A DNA stretch of 19,180 nt from Bacteriovoracaceae bacterium (GTDB taxonomy: Bacteria; Bdellovibrionota; Bacteriovoracia; Bacteriovoracales; Bacteriovoracaceae): contig CANETG010000018.1 of assembly GCA_947440875.1 (NCBI GenBank), positions 1-19,180 of the forward strand. Direction: 5' to 3'. The position numbers and the translations under genes were made by a program. Shown here piece after piece: positions 7,821 through 14,905 of the stretch (the stretch's first letter is position 1; the number at the start of each line of letters is the position of its first letter). Under the pieces are notes generated by a model, which worked only from the letters and a program-made list of their open reading frames with translations, had not been told where the DNA came from and ran no database searches.

Positions 7821-8059
7821 TTTTAAGTTTTTCTAACCAAAATTAGTAAATTTTTTTACGGGTTCAGAAATTCACTCTGCCAGAAGATTTGAGCTTAAAG
7901 AGAATCCCTAAGACGAAGTCCTCTAAAATTTTTAGTCAATAATTTCCATAAGGATGCGCTCTATGGAGCCGAGAAAATTTTGAATTGAAGCTCAAGTGAG
8001 TACAGTTTTAACCGATAACATATTGTTAGTTGAATAAACTTAAAAAGAAAGAGGGATGA

Positions 8060-9052
8060 ATGAAGTCAAAAGCGTTTGTTTTTTTGAGTGTAGGCCTAAG
8101 CGCAGTCGCTGGTGGAGGTTTCCTTTTTGTGAATGCCACAGCTCCGTCTTCAACGGTTGTTAGCAAAGACAAATATAAGGTCATCACTGAGACTCCGGGT
8201 GCGATCAAAGAAGCTCTGGACAAGGCAGTGGATTATGCTGCTGACTCTGCTCGGAACAGAACATTGAAAAACAACATGATTCTCTATCGACGAAATGGGC
8301 TGCCTTTTCGGTTTGAGATTCCCCTTCTCAATGGGGAAAGTGTTGTTCTCAATAACACCAACGTGGTCATGGATACATGCAGCGGGAAACTCGGATGTAA
8401 TTACAGATACCGCGAGTCAATGTCTGTGAATAGCTACAAGGATTCGAAGACGATGATTGTATATTCGAACATATTTAGCCGGAAGGAGAACTGGTTCTCC
8501 AACGACAAGCCGATCGGAGTCGATGAAGCCAATTCAGTCGTCACAAACTCTACGGTGTACGAGACAGCTTATCCAGCTGCAGACGGGGTCGCCATGATTT
8601 CTGGGACGATCCTTCAAGGAGCTGGCTTCAAATTTGCTTGTGATACTTCGAGTGGAATCTGCGTTATGGATGGTACAACCCTGTCCACCGCAGATGTTAT
8701 GGGATTCTGGTCTCAGTTTAACAGACCTACGTCAGTCTACATGCACTTCATTAAGTCCGGTCTAACTTCAAGCCAAGCAGAGGATCTTCTCGCAGGACTC
8801 AAAGCACTGGGTGGAAACATCGACTTTAAACTGCTCGACGATGGTGATCAAGAAGTACTGAAAATTAATTTAAAGAAAGCGGTGATTGCAGGTTTCCGGA
8901 TGGACAACATGAGTCCTGTACCTCTCTCCCCAGGTAACGTTACGAATTCCCCATCGGTAACATTGCCGGATGCGAAATATCATGTGCACTTTTGGATAAA
9001 CTCAAGCGCAGTGACTCTGCCGTGTGTGTATAGAATGGGCTGTGGCCGTTAA
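8060..9052 (+). CDS. Exported protein with three small cysteine loops, unknown family
   Basis: 330 residues, no family recognised. Start ATG follows GAGGG by four bases. The N-terminus (MKSKAFVFLSVGLSAVAGG, hydrophobic to about residue 25) is a signal peptide or anchor without a lipobox cysteine. The protein has exactly six cysteines in three close pairs: 107/113 (CSGKLGC), 194/201 (CDTSSGIC) and 322/328 (CVYRMGC, at the extreme C-terminus). Each loop has a Gly one or two residues before its second Cys. This suggests disulfide-pinned turns in an oxidising compartment. Residues 225-280 look alpha/beta (SVYMHFIKSGLTSSQAEDLL, then GNIDFKLL). It is the first of three plus-strand genes with gaps of 15 and 3 bases, so it should be co-transcribed with the membrane proteins that follow. 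Confidence 0.72.
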   Translation: MKSKAFVFLSVGLSAVAGGGFLFVNATAPSSTVVSKDKYKVITETPGAIKEALDKAVDYAADSARNRTLKNNMILYRRNGLPFRFEIPLLNGESVVLNNTNVVMDTCSGKLGCNYRYRESMSVNSYKDSKTMIVYSNIFSRKENWFSNDKPIGVDEANSVVTNSTVYETAYPAADGVAMISGTILQGAGFKFACDTSSGICVMDGTTLSTADVMGFWSQFNRPTSVYMHFIKSGLTSSQAEDLLAGLKALGGNIDFKLLDDGDQEVLKINLKKAVIAGFRMDNMSPVPLSPGNVTNSPSVTLPDAKYHVHFWINSSAVTLPCVYRMGCGR

Positions 9053-9067
9053 TTATTAGGAGTTCTT

Positions 9068-9700
9068 ATGAAAAAGTATTTAGCCTACGCAGCTTGCGGT
9101 GTTTTTTTCCTCTTTGGTGCAGTCTACTTCTTCAAATCGAAGAGTTCTGAAACCGGCTTTAGCGCGCTTGAACGCGATTTGAAAAATGATTCAGGCAAAG
9201 CATCTGAGAATATCAAGAGAACGACGGCTTCTCAGTCCACACCTACCGGTACGAGAGACGCTCTGACTGAAGGGCGAGAAGCTTCGAGTGATTCCAACGA
9301 ATACTCAGCGGATGAAGCTGCCGTTGCTTCGTCGTCCCCGAAGTACTACAAAATTGAAATAAAAGATAAATACGCACCAGCGCCTGAGCACGTCATGGAA
9401 GCACTCGCAAAACAAGAGCTTAAGATGACAGAAGTGGCGAAGAAGGCCCAGCTCGAGGGTGACGAGCTCGTATCATGCGTCGCACGTGAGTCGATCTGTA
9501 TCTCTGGTTCAAATGAAAGCAGAAACTGTGTTACCCACCAACGCAACTGCGATGATAGAAGCACAGTAATGAAATTGACGGAAGCGCAGCTGGTCGAATC
9601 GATGGGAAGAACTCCTTACGAGAAGTATCGGAATCATCTGGAGTTCGTTGAGAAAACGGGGTCCTCGATTCGTGGACCAGGGTCGCTCAGCAAGTTTTAA
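9068..9700 (+). CDS. Single-pass membrane protein with two CX6C loops, unknown family
   Basis: 210 residues, no family recognised. AGGAG lies five bases before the ATG. Residues 4-22 form one membrane helix that contains Cys10 in the setting AYAACG. Residues about 25-92 are rich in Ser, Thr, Ala, Asp and Glu and look disordered, like a periplasmic tether. The C-terminal part is helical and holds two pairs with the same spacing: Cys137/144 (CVARESIC) and Cys154/161 (CVTHQRNC). The spacing echoes the loops of the preceding protein, which suggests common redox folding or direct partnership. The Cys10 context is not a standard lipobox: Tyr sits at -3 and hydrophobic residues continue after it. 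Membrane anchoring rather than lipidation is therefore the default reading. The TAA stop lies three bases before the next gene. Confidence 0.7.
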   Translation: MKKYLAYAACGVFFLFGAVYFFKSKSSETGFSALERDLKNDSGKASENIKRTTASQSTPTGTRDALTEGREASSDSNEYSADEAAVASSSPKYYKIEIKDKYAPAPEHVMEALAKQELKMTEVAKKAQLEGDELVSCVARESICISGSNESRNCVTHQRNCDDRSTVMKLTEAQLVESMGRTPYEKYRNHLEFVEKTGSSIRGPGSLSKF

Positions 9701-9703
9701 TGA

Positions 9704-10501
9704 ATGCCAAAGCTTAGAGTTTTCGAACCCCTTCTGTTGACCTCCACGCTGCTTTTCATTGCAGTGATCTTGAGGGGGACATATGAAGGGGTCTTTTATC
9801 TCAACCACGGCTTCCTCGGGGGAAGACTCTCGGACCTTCCGATACTTCTTAGATTCGGTTTTCATATCGGCTATGTGGTCGCAGGTGCCGTGTTATACTT
9901 CTACTTTTTTAGGCGCATCAGTGAGTTATTTTTTTTGGACAGAGTTTCGATCCATTTAATTGCGACCTCAGTATTTTCAAATTTTGTAGAAAAAGTATTG
10001 TTCGGGAATGTATTTGATTTCATCCCGGTCGCTTTTTCAGACTATTATTGTAACTCGGCGGACTTGAGTTTCCTCCTGGGCTCTTTAATCTTACTCCCTC
10101 GCATCGGTGTAAGTTTCTTTTCCCAAATTAAGAAAAGTGAAAAAAGGCAATCGATTTTTGCTAGTTCCCGGATCCAAAGCAGACTCTTCTTCGCTGTCAG
10201 TTTCGTCTTCCTTGCCTTCTTTATATCTGTCATTTTCCTTCTGAGTCTGATTCATAAAGACGTCTCTTCGTTTGCCCTGGTGATTGGCTCGTACTATTTT
10301 TTGTTTGAGTCCATCTTGTTTTGCATTCTCATTCATTTTACAAATCGAATCCTGGGCCCGGTCGATGCCTTCATCCGGTACGCCCTATCGAAAGACAGGA
10401 CCAGAGCATTCTTACTTCGGAACAACGATGAATTCAGCGAACTCGAAGTGATTGCCAAAGAACTGACCGATCTGAAGAAGACTCCGGACTCCGACGGGTA
10501 A
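9704..10501 (+). CDS. Polytopic membrane protein: signal peptidase II (LspA)-like domain fused to a HAMP domain
   Basis: 265 residues. The first 135 look like LspA: YLNHGFLGG (32-40) stands where LspA has its N-x-G-x-x-F block, and NFVEKVLFGNVFDF (93-106) followed by CNSAD (116-120) mirrors the LspA pattern GNxxDRxxxGxVxDF ... FNxAD. The second catalytic Asp is kept (Asp120); the first is replaced by Glu96, and the following Arg by Lys97. Two more membrane helices follow (about 160-183 and 189-213), then a HAMP-like module: RILGPVDAFIRYA (215-227), a connector, and NDEFSELEVIAKEL (241-254). The chain ends soon after, with no output domain. Standard LspA cleaves prolipoproteins at the lipidated Cys. 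Here protease, pseudoprotease or receptor roles are all possible. Start ATG is three bases after the previous stop. The LspA match is by eye but spans several blocks. Confidence 0.7.
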   Translation: MPKLRVFEPLLLTSTLLFIAVILRGTYEGVFYLNHGFLGGRLSDLPILLRFGFHIGYVVAGAVLYFYFFRRISELFFLDRVSIHLIATSVFSNFVEKVLFGNVFDFIPVAFSDYYCNSADLSFLLGSLILLPRIGVSFFSQIKKSEKRQSIFASSRIQSRLFFAVSFVFLAFFISVIFLLSLIHKDVSSFALVIGSYYFLFESILFCILIHFTNRILGPVDAFIRYALSKDRTRAFLLRNNDEFSELEVIAKELTDLKKTPDSDG

Positions 10502-10608
10502 GTCTGCTAGCTCCTGAAGCCGGTGCTGCTCCAGAGTCGCTTTCTAGGGTTGTTAGGCAGCTTATTTCAGACACAAGAGTTGGACTATCTTCTCAATCAT
10601 GGCTTGAG

Positions 10609-10899
10609 TTACGAAGACATATCAAACAATATTTCTAATGCTGCTTTTTCATACTGATTGCCTGGATTTTTTAAATGCGCAGAAATAGAGAGAAGCTCTA
10701 CAAACTTTAAATCATGCTACATTGATTTAAAGTAGAATAAGGTGCGTGCAGTTCTTCCATTTCCATACAGCTGCTTGCAGCTTTTCAAAAACTTCTTGAA
10801 AACAGACTGACCTTGATCATAAACAGTGAAGCTTAACCTTAAATTATCAGCAATTTCGTTGGACTTTAATGGTCACGTTAGATGCGACAAGTTCACCAT
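10609..10899 (-). pseudogene. Possible decayed protein gene, unknown family
   Basis: Reading the minus strand from ATG at 10899 to TAA at 10609, one frame gives protein-like sequence interrupted only by TGA (10873-10875) and TAG (10717-10719). Between them are 51 open codons, including KSNEIADNLRLSFTVYDQGQ and GNGRTARTLFYF. After the TAG come 35 more, including KFVELLSISAHLKNPGNQY and EKAALEILFD. Amphipathic helix character and normal codon choice run across both stops, which is why I read it as a gene with nonsense mutations rather than chance. I do not recognise the family. Alternatives: chance open frames in low-GC DNA, or a short real gene that begins at a rare start. Confidence 0.33.
10704..10733. 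repeat. Perfect 11-base inverted repeat with 8-base loop
   Basis: ACTTTAAATCA (10704-10714) and TGATTTAAAGT (10723-10733) are exact reverse complements around an 8-base centre. It coincides with the internal TAG of the presumed decayed gene, so it may have arisen in or after decay. No T-run follows as in a strong terminator, and the GC content is low; an operator or a chance dyad are both possible. Confidence 0.35.
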
Positions 10900-10961
10900 A
10901 CCGAGTCTGTCCTTGACCTCCTACATTGGGATATATTGATAGCAGTACCAAGGAGGGAAAG

Positions 10962-11711
10962 ATGAGAACATTTGAAAACAAAGTCGTAATTGTAACAGGT
11001 GCAAGCTCTGGGATAGGTCGAGCCACTGCGATAGCTTTCGCCAGAGAAGGTGCAAAGGTTGTAGTGAGTGATATCCAAGAAGAAGAGGGCCTCGCAACAG
11101 TGGAAGAAATAAAAAAAAATAAAGGTGAAGCACACTTCATCAAGTGCGATGTTTCTTCCGAGGACCAGGTTAAAAAACTTGTGGATGAAACAATTGCGAA
11201 GTTTGGCAGGCTCGACTGCGCTTACAATAATGCAGGCGTAGAAGGATCTCCTAGCACCACCGTGGAGTGTTCAACTGAGAACTGGGATAAGACAATAAAC
11301 ATCAATCTAAAAGGTGTTTGGTTGTGCATGAAGTATGAAATTCCAGCGATGCTGAGATCGGGGAAAGGAAGTATTGTCAATTGCTCTTCCATCGCAGGAC
11401 TAGTGGGCTTTGAGACTATTCCGGCGTACGTAGCCAGCAAACATGGTGTCATAGGCCTCACGGAAACTGCCGCTCTAGAGTTCGCAAAGAAAAACATCAG
11501 GGTCAACGCCGTTTGTCCAGGTGCCATTCACACACCCATGCTTGAACGGTTTACCAGTGGTGAAGAAAACACGATGGCCGAACAGGATCCTATGGGAAGA
11601 GTGGGAAGGCCAGAAGAGATCGCGGACAGCGTTTTGTGGCTTTGCTCGGAGAAGTCCTCTTACGTCACTGGACAGTCGATTGCTGTTGATGGTGGCTGGG
11701 TTGCTCACTGA
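10962..11711 (+). CDS. Short-chain dehydrogenase/reductase (classical SDR)
   Basis: 249 residues. The start is the ATG at 10962, five bases after AGGAGG (10951-10956); the TTG at 10926 lacks a ribosome site. Classical SDR motifs: TGASSGIG (12-19) for dinucleotide binding, Asp37 at the end of the second strand (favours NAD over NADP), CDVSSEDQV (62-70), NNAG (89-92), catalytic Asn115, Ser143, Tyr156 and Lys160 (YVASK), and VCPGAIHTPM (184-193). The C-terminal block (GRVGRPEEIADSVLWLCSE, then YVTGQSIAVDGGW) is also typical. It oxidises an alcohol or reduces a carbonyl in the cytoplasm; the substrate cannot be read from sequence. Its last 47 bases overlap the antisense end of the acyl carrier protein gene. 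That makes a lipid or ketoacyl substrate thinkable, but the two are on opposite strands. Confidence 0.92.
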   Translation: MRTFENKVVIVTGASSGIGRATAIAFAREGAKVVVSDIQEEEGLATVEEIKKNKGEAHFIKCDVSSEDQVKKLVDETIAKFGRLDCAYNNAGVEGSPSTTVECSTENWDKTININLKGVWLCMKYEIPAMLRSGKGSIVNCSSIAGLVGFETIPAYVASKHGVIGLTETAALEFAKKNIRVNAVCPGAIHTPMLERFTSGEENTMAEQDPMGRVGRPEEIADSVLWLCSEKSSYVTGQSIAVDGGWVAH

Positions 11712-11937
11712 TAAATTTTATCAACTGACCAATGTTCCTGAACTCGGCAATCTTCGAGTCAGGAACATTGACGCCCGTTCTTTGATGAACCTGAACGATG
11801 ATGCGGTAAAAGTCGAAGGAATCAATTTCTGTCTGATCTCTCATGGGCCGCGAGTGATCCAGCCGATCAAATTCGATCTCCGGCGCTATCTCGTGGAAGA
11901 TCTCTTTGAGTAATGACGTTACTTCCTGTGGGTTCAT
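11665..11937 (-). CDS. Acyl carrier protein-like protein
   Basis: 90 residues. Residues 37-43 (TEIDSFDF region) hold the attachment site: Ser40 in DSF is the expected phosphopantetheine serine, in the place of the usual DSL. The rest fits an ACP: helix 1 (3-17), the long loop, helix 2 from Ser40 to about 53, GVNVPD, and a last helix with NIGQLIKFI (68-76). A textbook GGAGG (11944-11948) six bases upstream fixes the start at 11937, although this lies inside the 3' end of the E2 gene (71-base overlap). Its 3' end also overlaps the dehydrogenase antisense. ACPs carry acyl groups as thioesters; at the end of an acyl-CoA-forming operon it could receive or donate acyl chains. No synthase or holo-ACP synthase is in the window. 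The tail (SHHQQQSTVQ) looks unstructured. Confidence 0.8.
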   Translation of the reverse strand: MNPQEVTSLLKEIFHEIAPEIEFDRLDHSRPMRDQTEIDSFDFYRIIVQVHQRTGVNVPDSKIAEFRNIGQLIKFISEQPSHHQQQSTVQ

Positions 11938-13003
11938 ATTTTTCCTCCAACATTGATGGGCTCAAAAAAATCTTTTCTATCAGTGCCAGGAAGCGTGAGC
12001 CAGTAAGTCCGTCCGTCACCCGATGGTCCGCGCTCAATGTGACATCGATAACAAATCCAGACCGAACCACGCCATCGTCTACAACTGCTTCTTTATGGAT
12101 CCGCCCCAGACCTATCAGTGCCACCTGAGGAGGGAAGATGATGCCAAAAACTTCGTGGCTTCCGAGATCCCCGACATTCGTCACAGTAATTGTTCCCTCC
12201 GTGAGTTCCCGATTTTTAAGTTCACTTTTTCTTGTTCTCAGTAAAATGTCCTGAAAGGAAGAATTTAACTTCGCCAGATCCATCGTCTGGGCATCCATGA
12301 TGGCAGGCACGAGCACCCCCCCACTCTTCAAGGCAACGGCTACCCCAAAGTGAACCGAGTCCTTCGCTTCAAAAGCTCCATTGATGTAGTACCCGTTCAT
12401 AGCAGGAAATTCTTTGACCGCCAGGAGAATGCCTTTCATCAGGACAGTGGGAACCATTAATCTTTCAACCGCAGATGAGACTTTGTTTTTTTCATCGACC
12501 CATCTAAGGAGAGCGTCAAGAGAGATGCGAGACTTTAAGTAATAATGAGGAATTTCTTTTTTCGAACGGGCCATGGCCTTAGCGATCGCCTCGCGAATAT
12601 TCACGACGGAAGTGGGGGCTGGCGATGGCAGATCTCTTAGCTCAATCTGACCATCGGATCCAGATCCCGTGACTAGAGAAAGATCAATATGCGTTTGTTC
12701 CGCGAGCCTTCTAGCCGCTGGGGAGATTTTAATCCGTGGTGCAACTGGTTCCTTTATCTCCTCACCTTGAACTTCAAAAATGGCGATCGTGCTTCCGACC
12801 CGAAGTTCCTGGCCCTCTGAACCCAAGAGTTCGAGAACCTTCCCGTCACGAAAGCTCTCGATTTCCACCGCCGATTTCGTTGTCTCCACTGTTGCAATGG
12901 TTTGTCCTTTTTTCACTTCATCCCCTGCCTTGATTTTCCAAAGCATTAACTTTCCCTGATCCATGTCAGCACCAAGAGAAGGCATGGGCACACTATATCT
13001 CAT
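11867..13003 (-). CDS. pdhC: 2-oxoacid dehydrogenase E2 (dihydrolipoamide acyltransferase)
   Basis: 378 residues with normal E2 order: one lipoyl domain (1-80, lipoyl-lysine Lys43 in VETTKSAVE), a peripheral subunit-binding domain (92-125, ISPAARRLAEQTHIDLSLV ... GQIELRDL), a short linker and the catalytic acyltransferase domain (from about 134), ending in SADHRVTDG (324-332) with catalytic His327 and Asp331. It moves the acyl group from lipoamide to CoA. Having one lipoyl domain suits a small acetoin, branched-chain or pyruvate-type complex. The ATG overlaps the E1-beta stop as ATGA (13000-13003), so translation is coupled. The last ~23 residues, beyond the usual family end, are encoded in DNA shared with the acyl carrier protein gene. 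No E3 is present, so one from elsewhere must serve. Symbol assumes pyruvate; substrate unproven. Confidence 0.92.
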   Translation of the reverse strand: MRYSVPMPSLGADMDQGKLMLWKIKAGDEVKKGQTIATVETTKSAVEIESFRDGKVLELLGSEGQELRVGSTIAIFEVQGEEIKEPVAPRIKISPAARRLAEQTHIDLSLVTGSGSDGQIELRDLPSPAPTSVVNIREAIAKAMARSKKEIPHYYLKSRISLDALLRWVDEKNKVSSAVERLMVPTVLMKGILLAVKEFPAMNGYYINGAFEAKDSVHFGVAVALKSGGVLVPAIMDAQTMDLAKLNSSFQDILLRTRKSELKNRELTEGTITVTNVGDLGSHEVFGIIFPPQVALIGLGRIHKEAVVDDGVVRSGFVIDVTLSADHRVTDGLTGSRFLALIEKIFLSPSMLEEKYEPTGSNVITQRDLPRDSAGDRI

Positions 13004-13959
13004 GACAGCATCTCCTTAATCTTTGCAGAAATTTCACTCGTCTGAGGGATGGCGGCAAGTTCCAAGTGTCTGGCGTAGGGAATGGGAACTTCTCTTCGAC
13101 ACAATCTTTGAACGGGGGCATCGAGATCATAAAAACATGATTCCATGATCCGTGCAGAAATTTCCGCGGAAAGGCTTCCCGATTTCCATCCCTCATCGAC
13201 AATCAGAACCCGATGGGTTTTTCTCACAGAAGAGAAAATGGTTTCCGTGTCCAATGGTCTTAATGATCGAAGGTCGATTACTTCTACATCTGAGCTAGCC
13301 TCGGTTGCCTCTAGGCAACGCTGGAGCATTCCTCCGTAAGTGATGAGAGTAAGTTTATCTCCGCTTTTTCTTACGAGTGCCTTGTAGGGACTGATCATCG
13401 CAGGTTTCTCGGACACTTCTTCTGAGCGATTCAGGAGAAGAGCGTGCTCAAAAATCATTACCGGATCATTGTCTTCGAGGGCAAAATGAAGAAACGAGCG
13501 CGCGTCTTCCACTGTCGCCGGCGCCAGGATTTTTATACCGGGAATGTGAGTAAGCCATCCTTCAAAAGAATTTGAATGCTGGGCCGCCACTTGTCTCCCC
13601 CCGCCCGTCGTCGTTCGGATCACGAGCGGAACTGACACCTGCCCACCGGACATATGCCGGTACACCGCTGCCGAATTCACGATCTGATCCAGCGCCAGAA
13701 AAGCGAAGTTCACAGTCATGACTTCGACCACTGGCCGCAATCCCCCCAAGGCCGCACCGATTCCAATTCCAGTGAATCCATTTTCGGACAAGGGAGCATC
13801 GAAGATTCTTTCTGATCCGTACAGCTTCAGAAAATCTTTGGTCACTGCATAGGTTCCCCCGTAGGCACCGATGTCCTCGCCCATGAGAAAGATTCTTGAA
13901 TCTTTCTCCAGCGCATTTTTTAGTCCCTCTCTCAAAGCTTCTCTATAAGTCATTTTCAT
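13000..13959 (-). CDS. pdhB: 2-oxoacid dehydrogenase E1 component, beta subunit
   Basis: 319 residues, full length for the family. Signature parts: YREALREGLKNAL (5-17), MGEDIGAYGG (26-35), DAPLSENGFTGIGIGAALGG (54-73) with thiamine-diphosphate-activating Glu59, FLALDQIVNSAA (87-98), and QHSNSFEGWLTHIPG (127-141) with His128. The C-terminal half (about 195-319) is the transketolase C-domain, with VEVIDLRSLRPLD and RVLIVDEGW. With E1-alpha it forms the alpha2-beta2 enzyme that decarboxylates a 2-oxoacid and acylates the E2 lipoyl group. It overlaps E1-alpha by 17 bases and shares an ATGA with E2, as expected for equal expression. GGGAAA lies ten bases before the ATG. Pyruvate, branched-chain oxoacid and acetoin enzymes cannot be told apart confidently by eye. 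Confidence 0.93.
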   Translation of the reverse strand: MKMTYREALREGLKNALEKDSRIFLMGEDIGAYGGTYAVTKDFLKLYGSERIFDAPLSENGFTGIGIGAALGGLRPVVEVMTVNFAFLALDQIVNSAAVYRHMSGGQVSVPLVIRTTTGGGRQVAAQHSNSFEGWLTHIPGIKILAPATVEDARSFLHFALEDNDPVMIFEHALLLNRSEEVSEKPAMISPYKALVRKSGDKLTLITYGGMLQRCLEATEASSDVEVIDLRSLRPLDTETIFSSVRKTHRVLIVDEGWKSGSLSAEISARIMESCFYDLDAPVQRLCRREVPIPYARHLELAAIPQTSEISAKIKEMLS

Positions 13960-14905
13960 AAAGGTATTTCCCTAGATCTTCCAGCGGCTCAAGCTCACTC
14001 ATCTCAGCAAATCGGATCGCTTCCTGCATTTCTGCTTCAATTTTTTTCTCCAGAGCATCCAGTTTTTCCGGCGGGAGAAGATCGTTCTTCTTCATGTGTT
14101 CGATGAGAAAATTAATGGGATCTTTTTCTTTCCACTTTAAGACCTCATCCTTACTTCGGTAGAGCTCAGGATCAAACATGGAGTGGGGCCGAAACCGGTA
14201 GGTACGGAATTCTAAGAAATAAGGTCGCCCTTCCCGGGTAATGAAATCCAGCGCCGCTCGGGTCTTCTCTATGACCTCGAAGACATTCATTCCATCCACC
14301 GACTGGGCAGTGACGTTATGGGCCTCGGCTTTTTTCGGAAGATTTAATTGTGCTTGTGAACGGGCAAGAGCGGTTCCCATGGCGTAGTAATTATTCTCGC
14401 AACAAAACAGCACCGGTATCTTCCAGAGTTCGGCCATGTTGAGTGCTTCATGAAAGACTCCTTCGGCCACCGCGCCCTCGCCAAAAAAACAAACCGTCTG
14501 TCGATCCTCTTTTAATTTTTTACTCGCAAGAGCCAGCCCTACCGCCTGGGGAATCCCGGCAGCGACGATCGCATTTCCTCCAAAGAAGCGATGAGGAGCG
14601 GAAATGAGGTGCATCGATCCCCCCCTCCCCTTTGAGCATCCATCAATCTTACCGAACATCTCGGCCATGATCGATTTCGCCGGAATCCCTTTCAGGAGAG
14701 CGTGACCATGTTCACGGTAAGTCGCCATGATATTATCCTGCGGCTGCAGGAGACTCATAACTCCGGTGACGACCGCCTCTTCACCTATGTAGAGATGTAA
14801 AAATCCTCTAATCTTTTCCTGAGTATAAAGTTCCGCGCAGAGCTCCTCCATCCTTCTGACTCTCATCATGTCATGGAGGAGCTTCAAAGTTTTAGCTTCT
14901 TCCAC
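13943..14905 (-). CDS. pdhA: 2-oxoacid dehydrogenase E1 component, alpha subunit
   Basis: 320 residues. The thiamine diphosphate motif runs from GEGAVAEG (142-149) to ENN (170-172), with HEALNMAELWKIPVLFCCENN between. The first acidic residue is Glu143 where most family members have Asp (GDG); this is a conservative change at a Mg-binding position. Other features: RVRRMEE (15-21), GFLHLYIGEEA (34-44), REHGH (64-68), KGRGGSMH (92-99) and the loop RPHSMFDPELYRSKDEV (239-255). The start is a GTG with GGAGAG upstream, 14 bases inside the end of the acetyl-CoA synthetase gene. It is the first of the three complex genes. AcoA-like acetoin dehydrogenase is the main alternative to pyruvate dehydrogenase. 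Confidence 0.92.
   Translation of the reverse strand: MEEAKTLKLLHDMMRVRRMEELCAELYTQEKIRGFLHLYIGEEAVVTGVMSLLQPQDNIMATYREHGHALLKGIPAKSIMAEMFGKIDGCSKGRGGSMHLISAPHRFFGGNAIVAAGIPQAVGLALASKKLKEDRQTVCFFGEGAVAEGVFHEALNMAELWKIPVLFCCENNYYAMGTALARSQAQLNLPKKAEAHNVTAQSVDGMNVFEVIEKTRAALDFITREGRPYFLEFRTYRFRPHSMFDPELYRSKDEVLKWKEKDPINFLIEHMKKNDLLPPEKLDALEKKIEAEMQEAIRFAEMSELEPLEDLGKYLYENDL

Larger units (their letters stand above)
7664..8059. other. Gene-poor region with inverted repeats
   Basis: 396 bases between the nuclease gene (minus) and the cysteine-loop cassette (plus), so it should hold both promoters. I see no convincing coding frame longer than about 12 codons. It contains a nested set of inverted repeats (7689-7767) and a perfect 20-base dyad (7801-7820), then AT-rich sequence. 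GAGGG at 8051-8055 is the ribosome site of the 8060 gene. No promoter boxes could be assigned with confidence. Confidence 0.6.
10502..10961. other. Low-GC intergenic region with a probable decayed gene
   Basis: 460 bases between two plus-strand genes. The first 100 bases show nothing I can assign. The middle carries the minus-strand gene remnant (10609-10899) and a perfect 11-base inverted repeat inside it. The last 60 bases should hold the dehydrogenase promoter. TTGACC (10913-10918) and TATATT (10932-10937) are present but only 13 bases apart, too close for a normal sigma-70 promoter. Confidence 0.5.

Noticed and set aside
10523..10657. Plus-strand 44-codon frame after the LspA/HAMP gene, with a helix-turn-helix-like stretch
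   Set aside because: It has no ribosome site, begins only at GTG after an in-frame stop, and partly overlaps the better-supported minus-strand remnant.
10769..10782. AGCTGC/GCAGCT dyad followed by TTTT
   Set aside because: The 2-base centre leaves only a five-pair hairpin, and the site lies inside the presumed decayed gene, so a terminator is not supported.
10926..10961. Upstream TTG start for the short-chain dehydrogenase
   Set aside because: AGGAGG at 10951-10956 is correctly placed for the ATG at 10962, and the family starts at that point.
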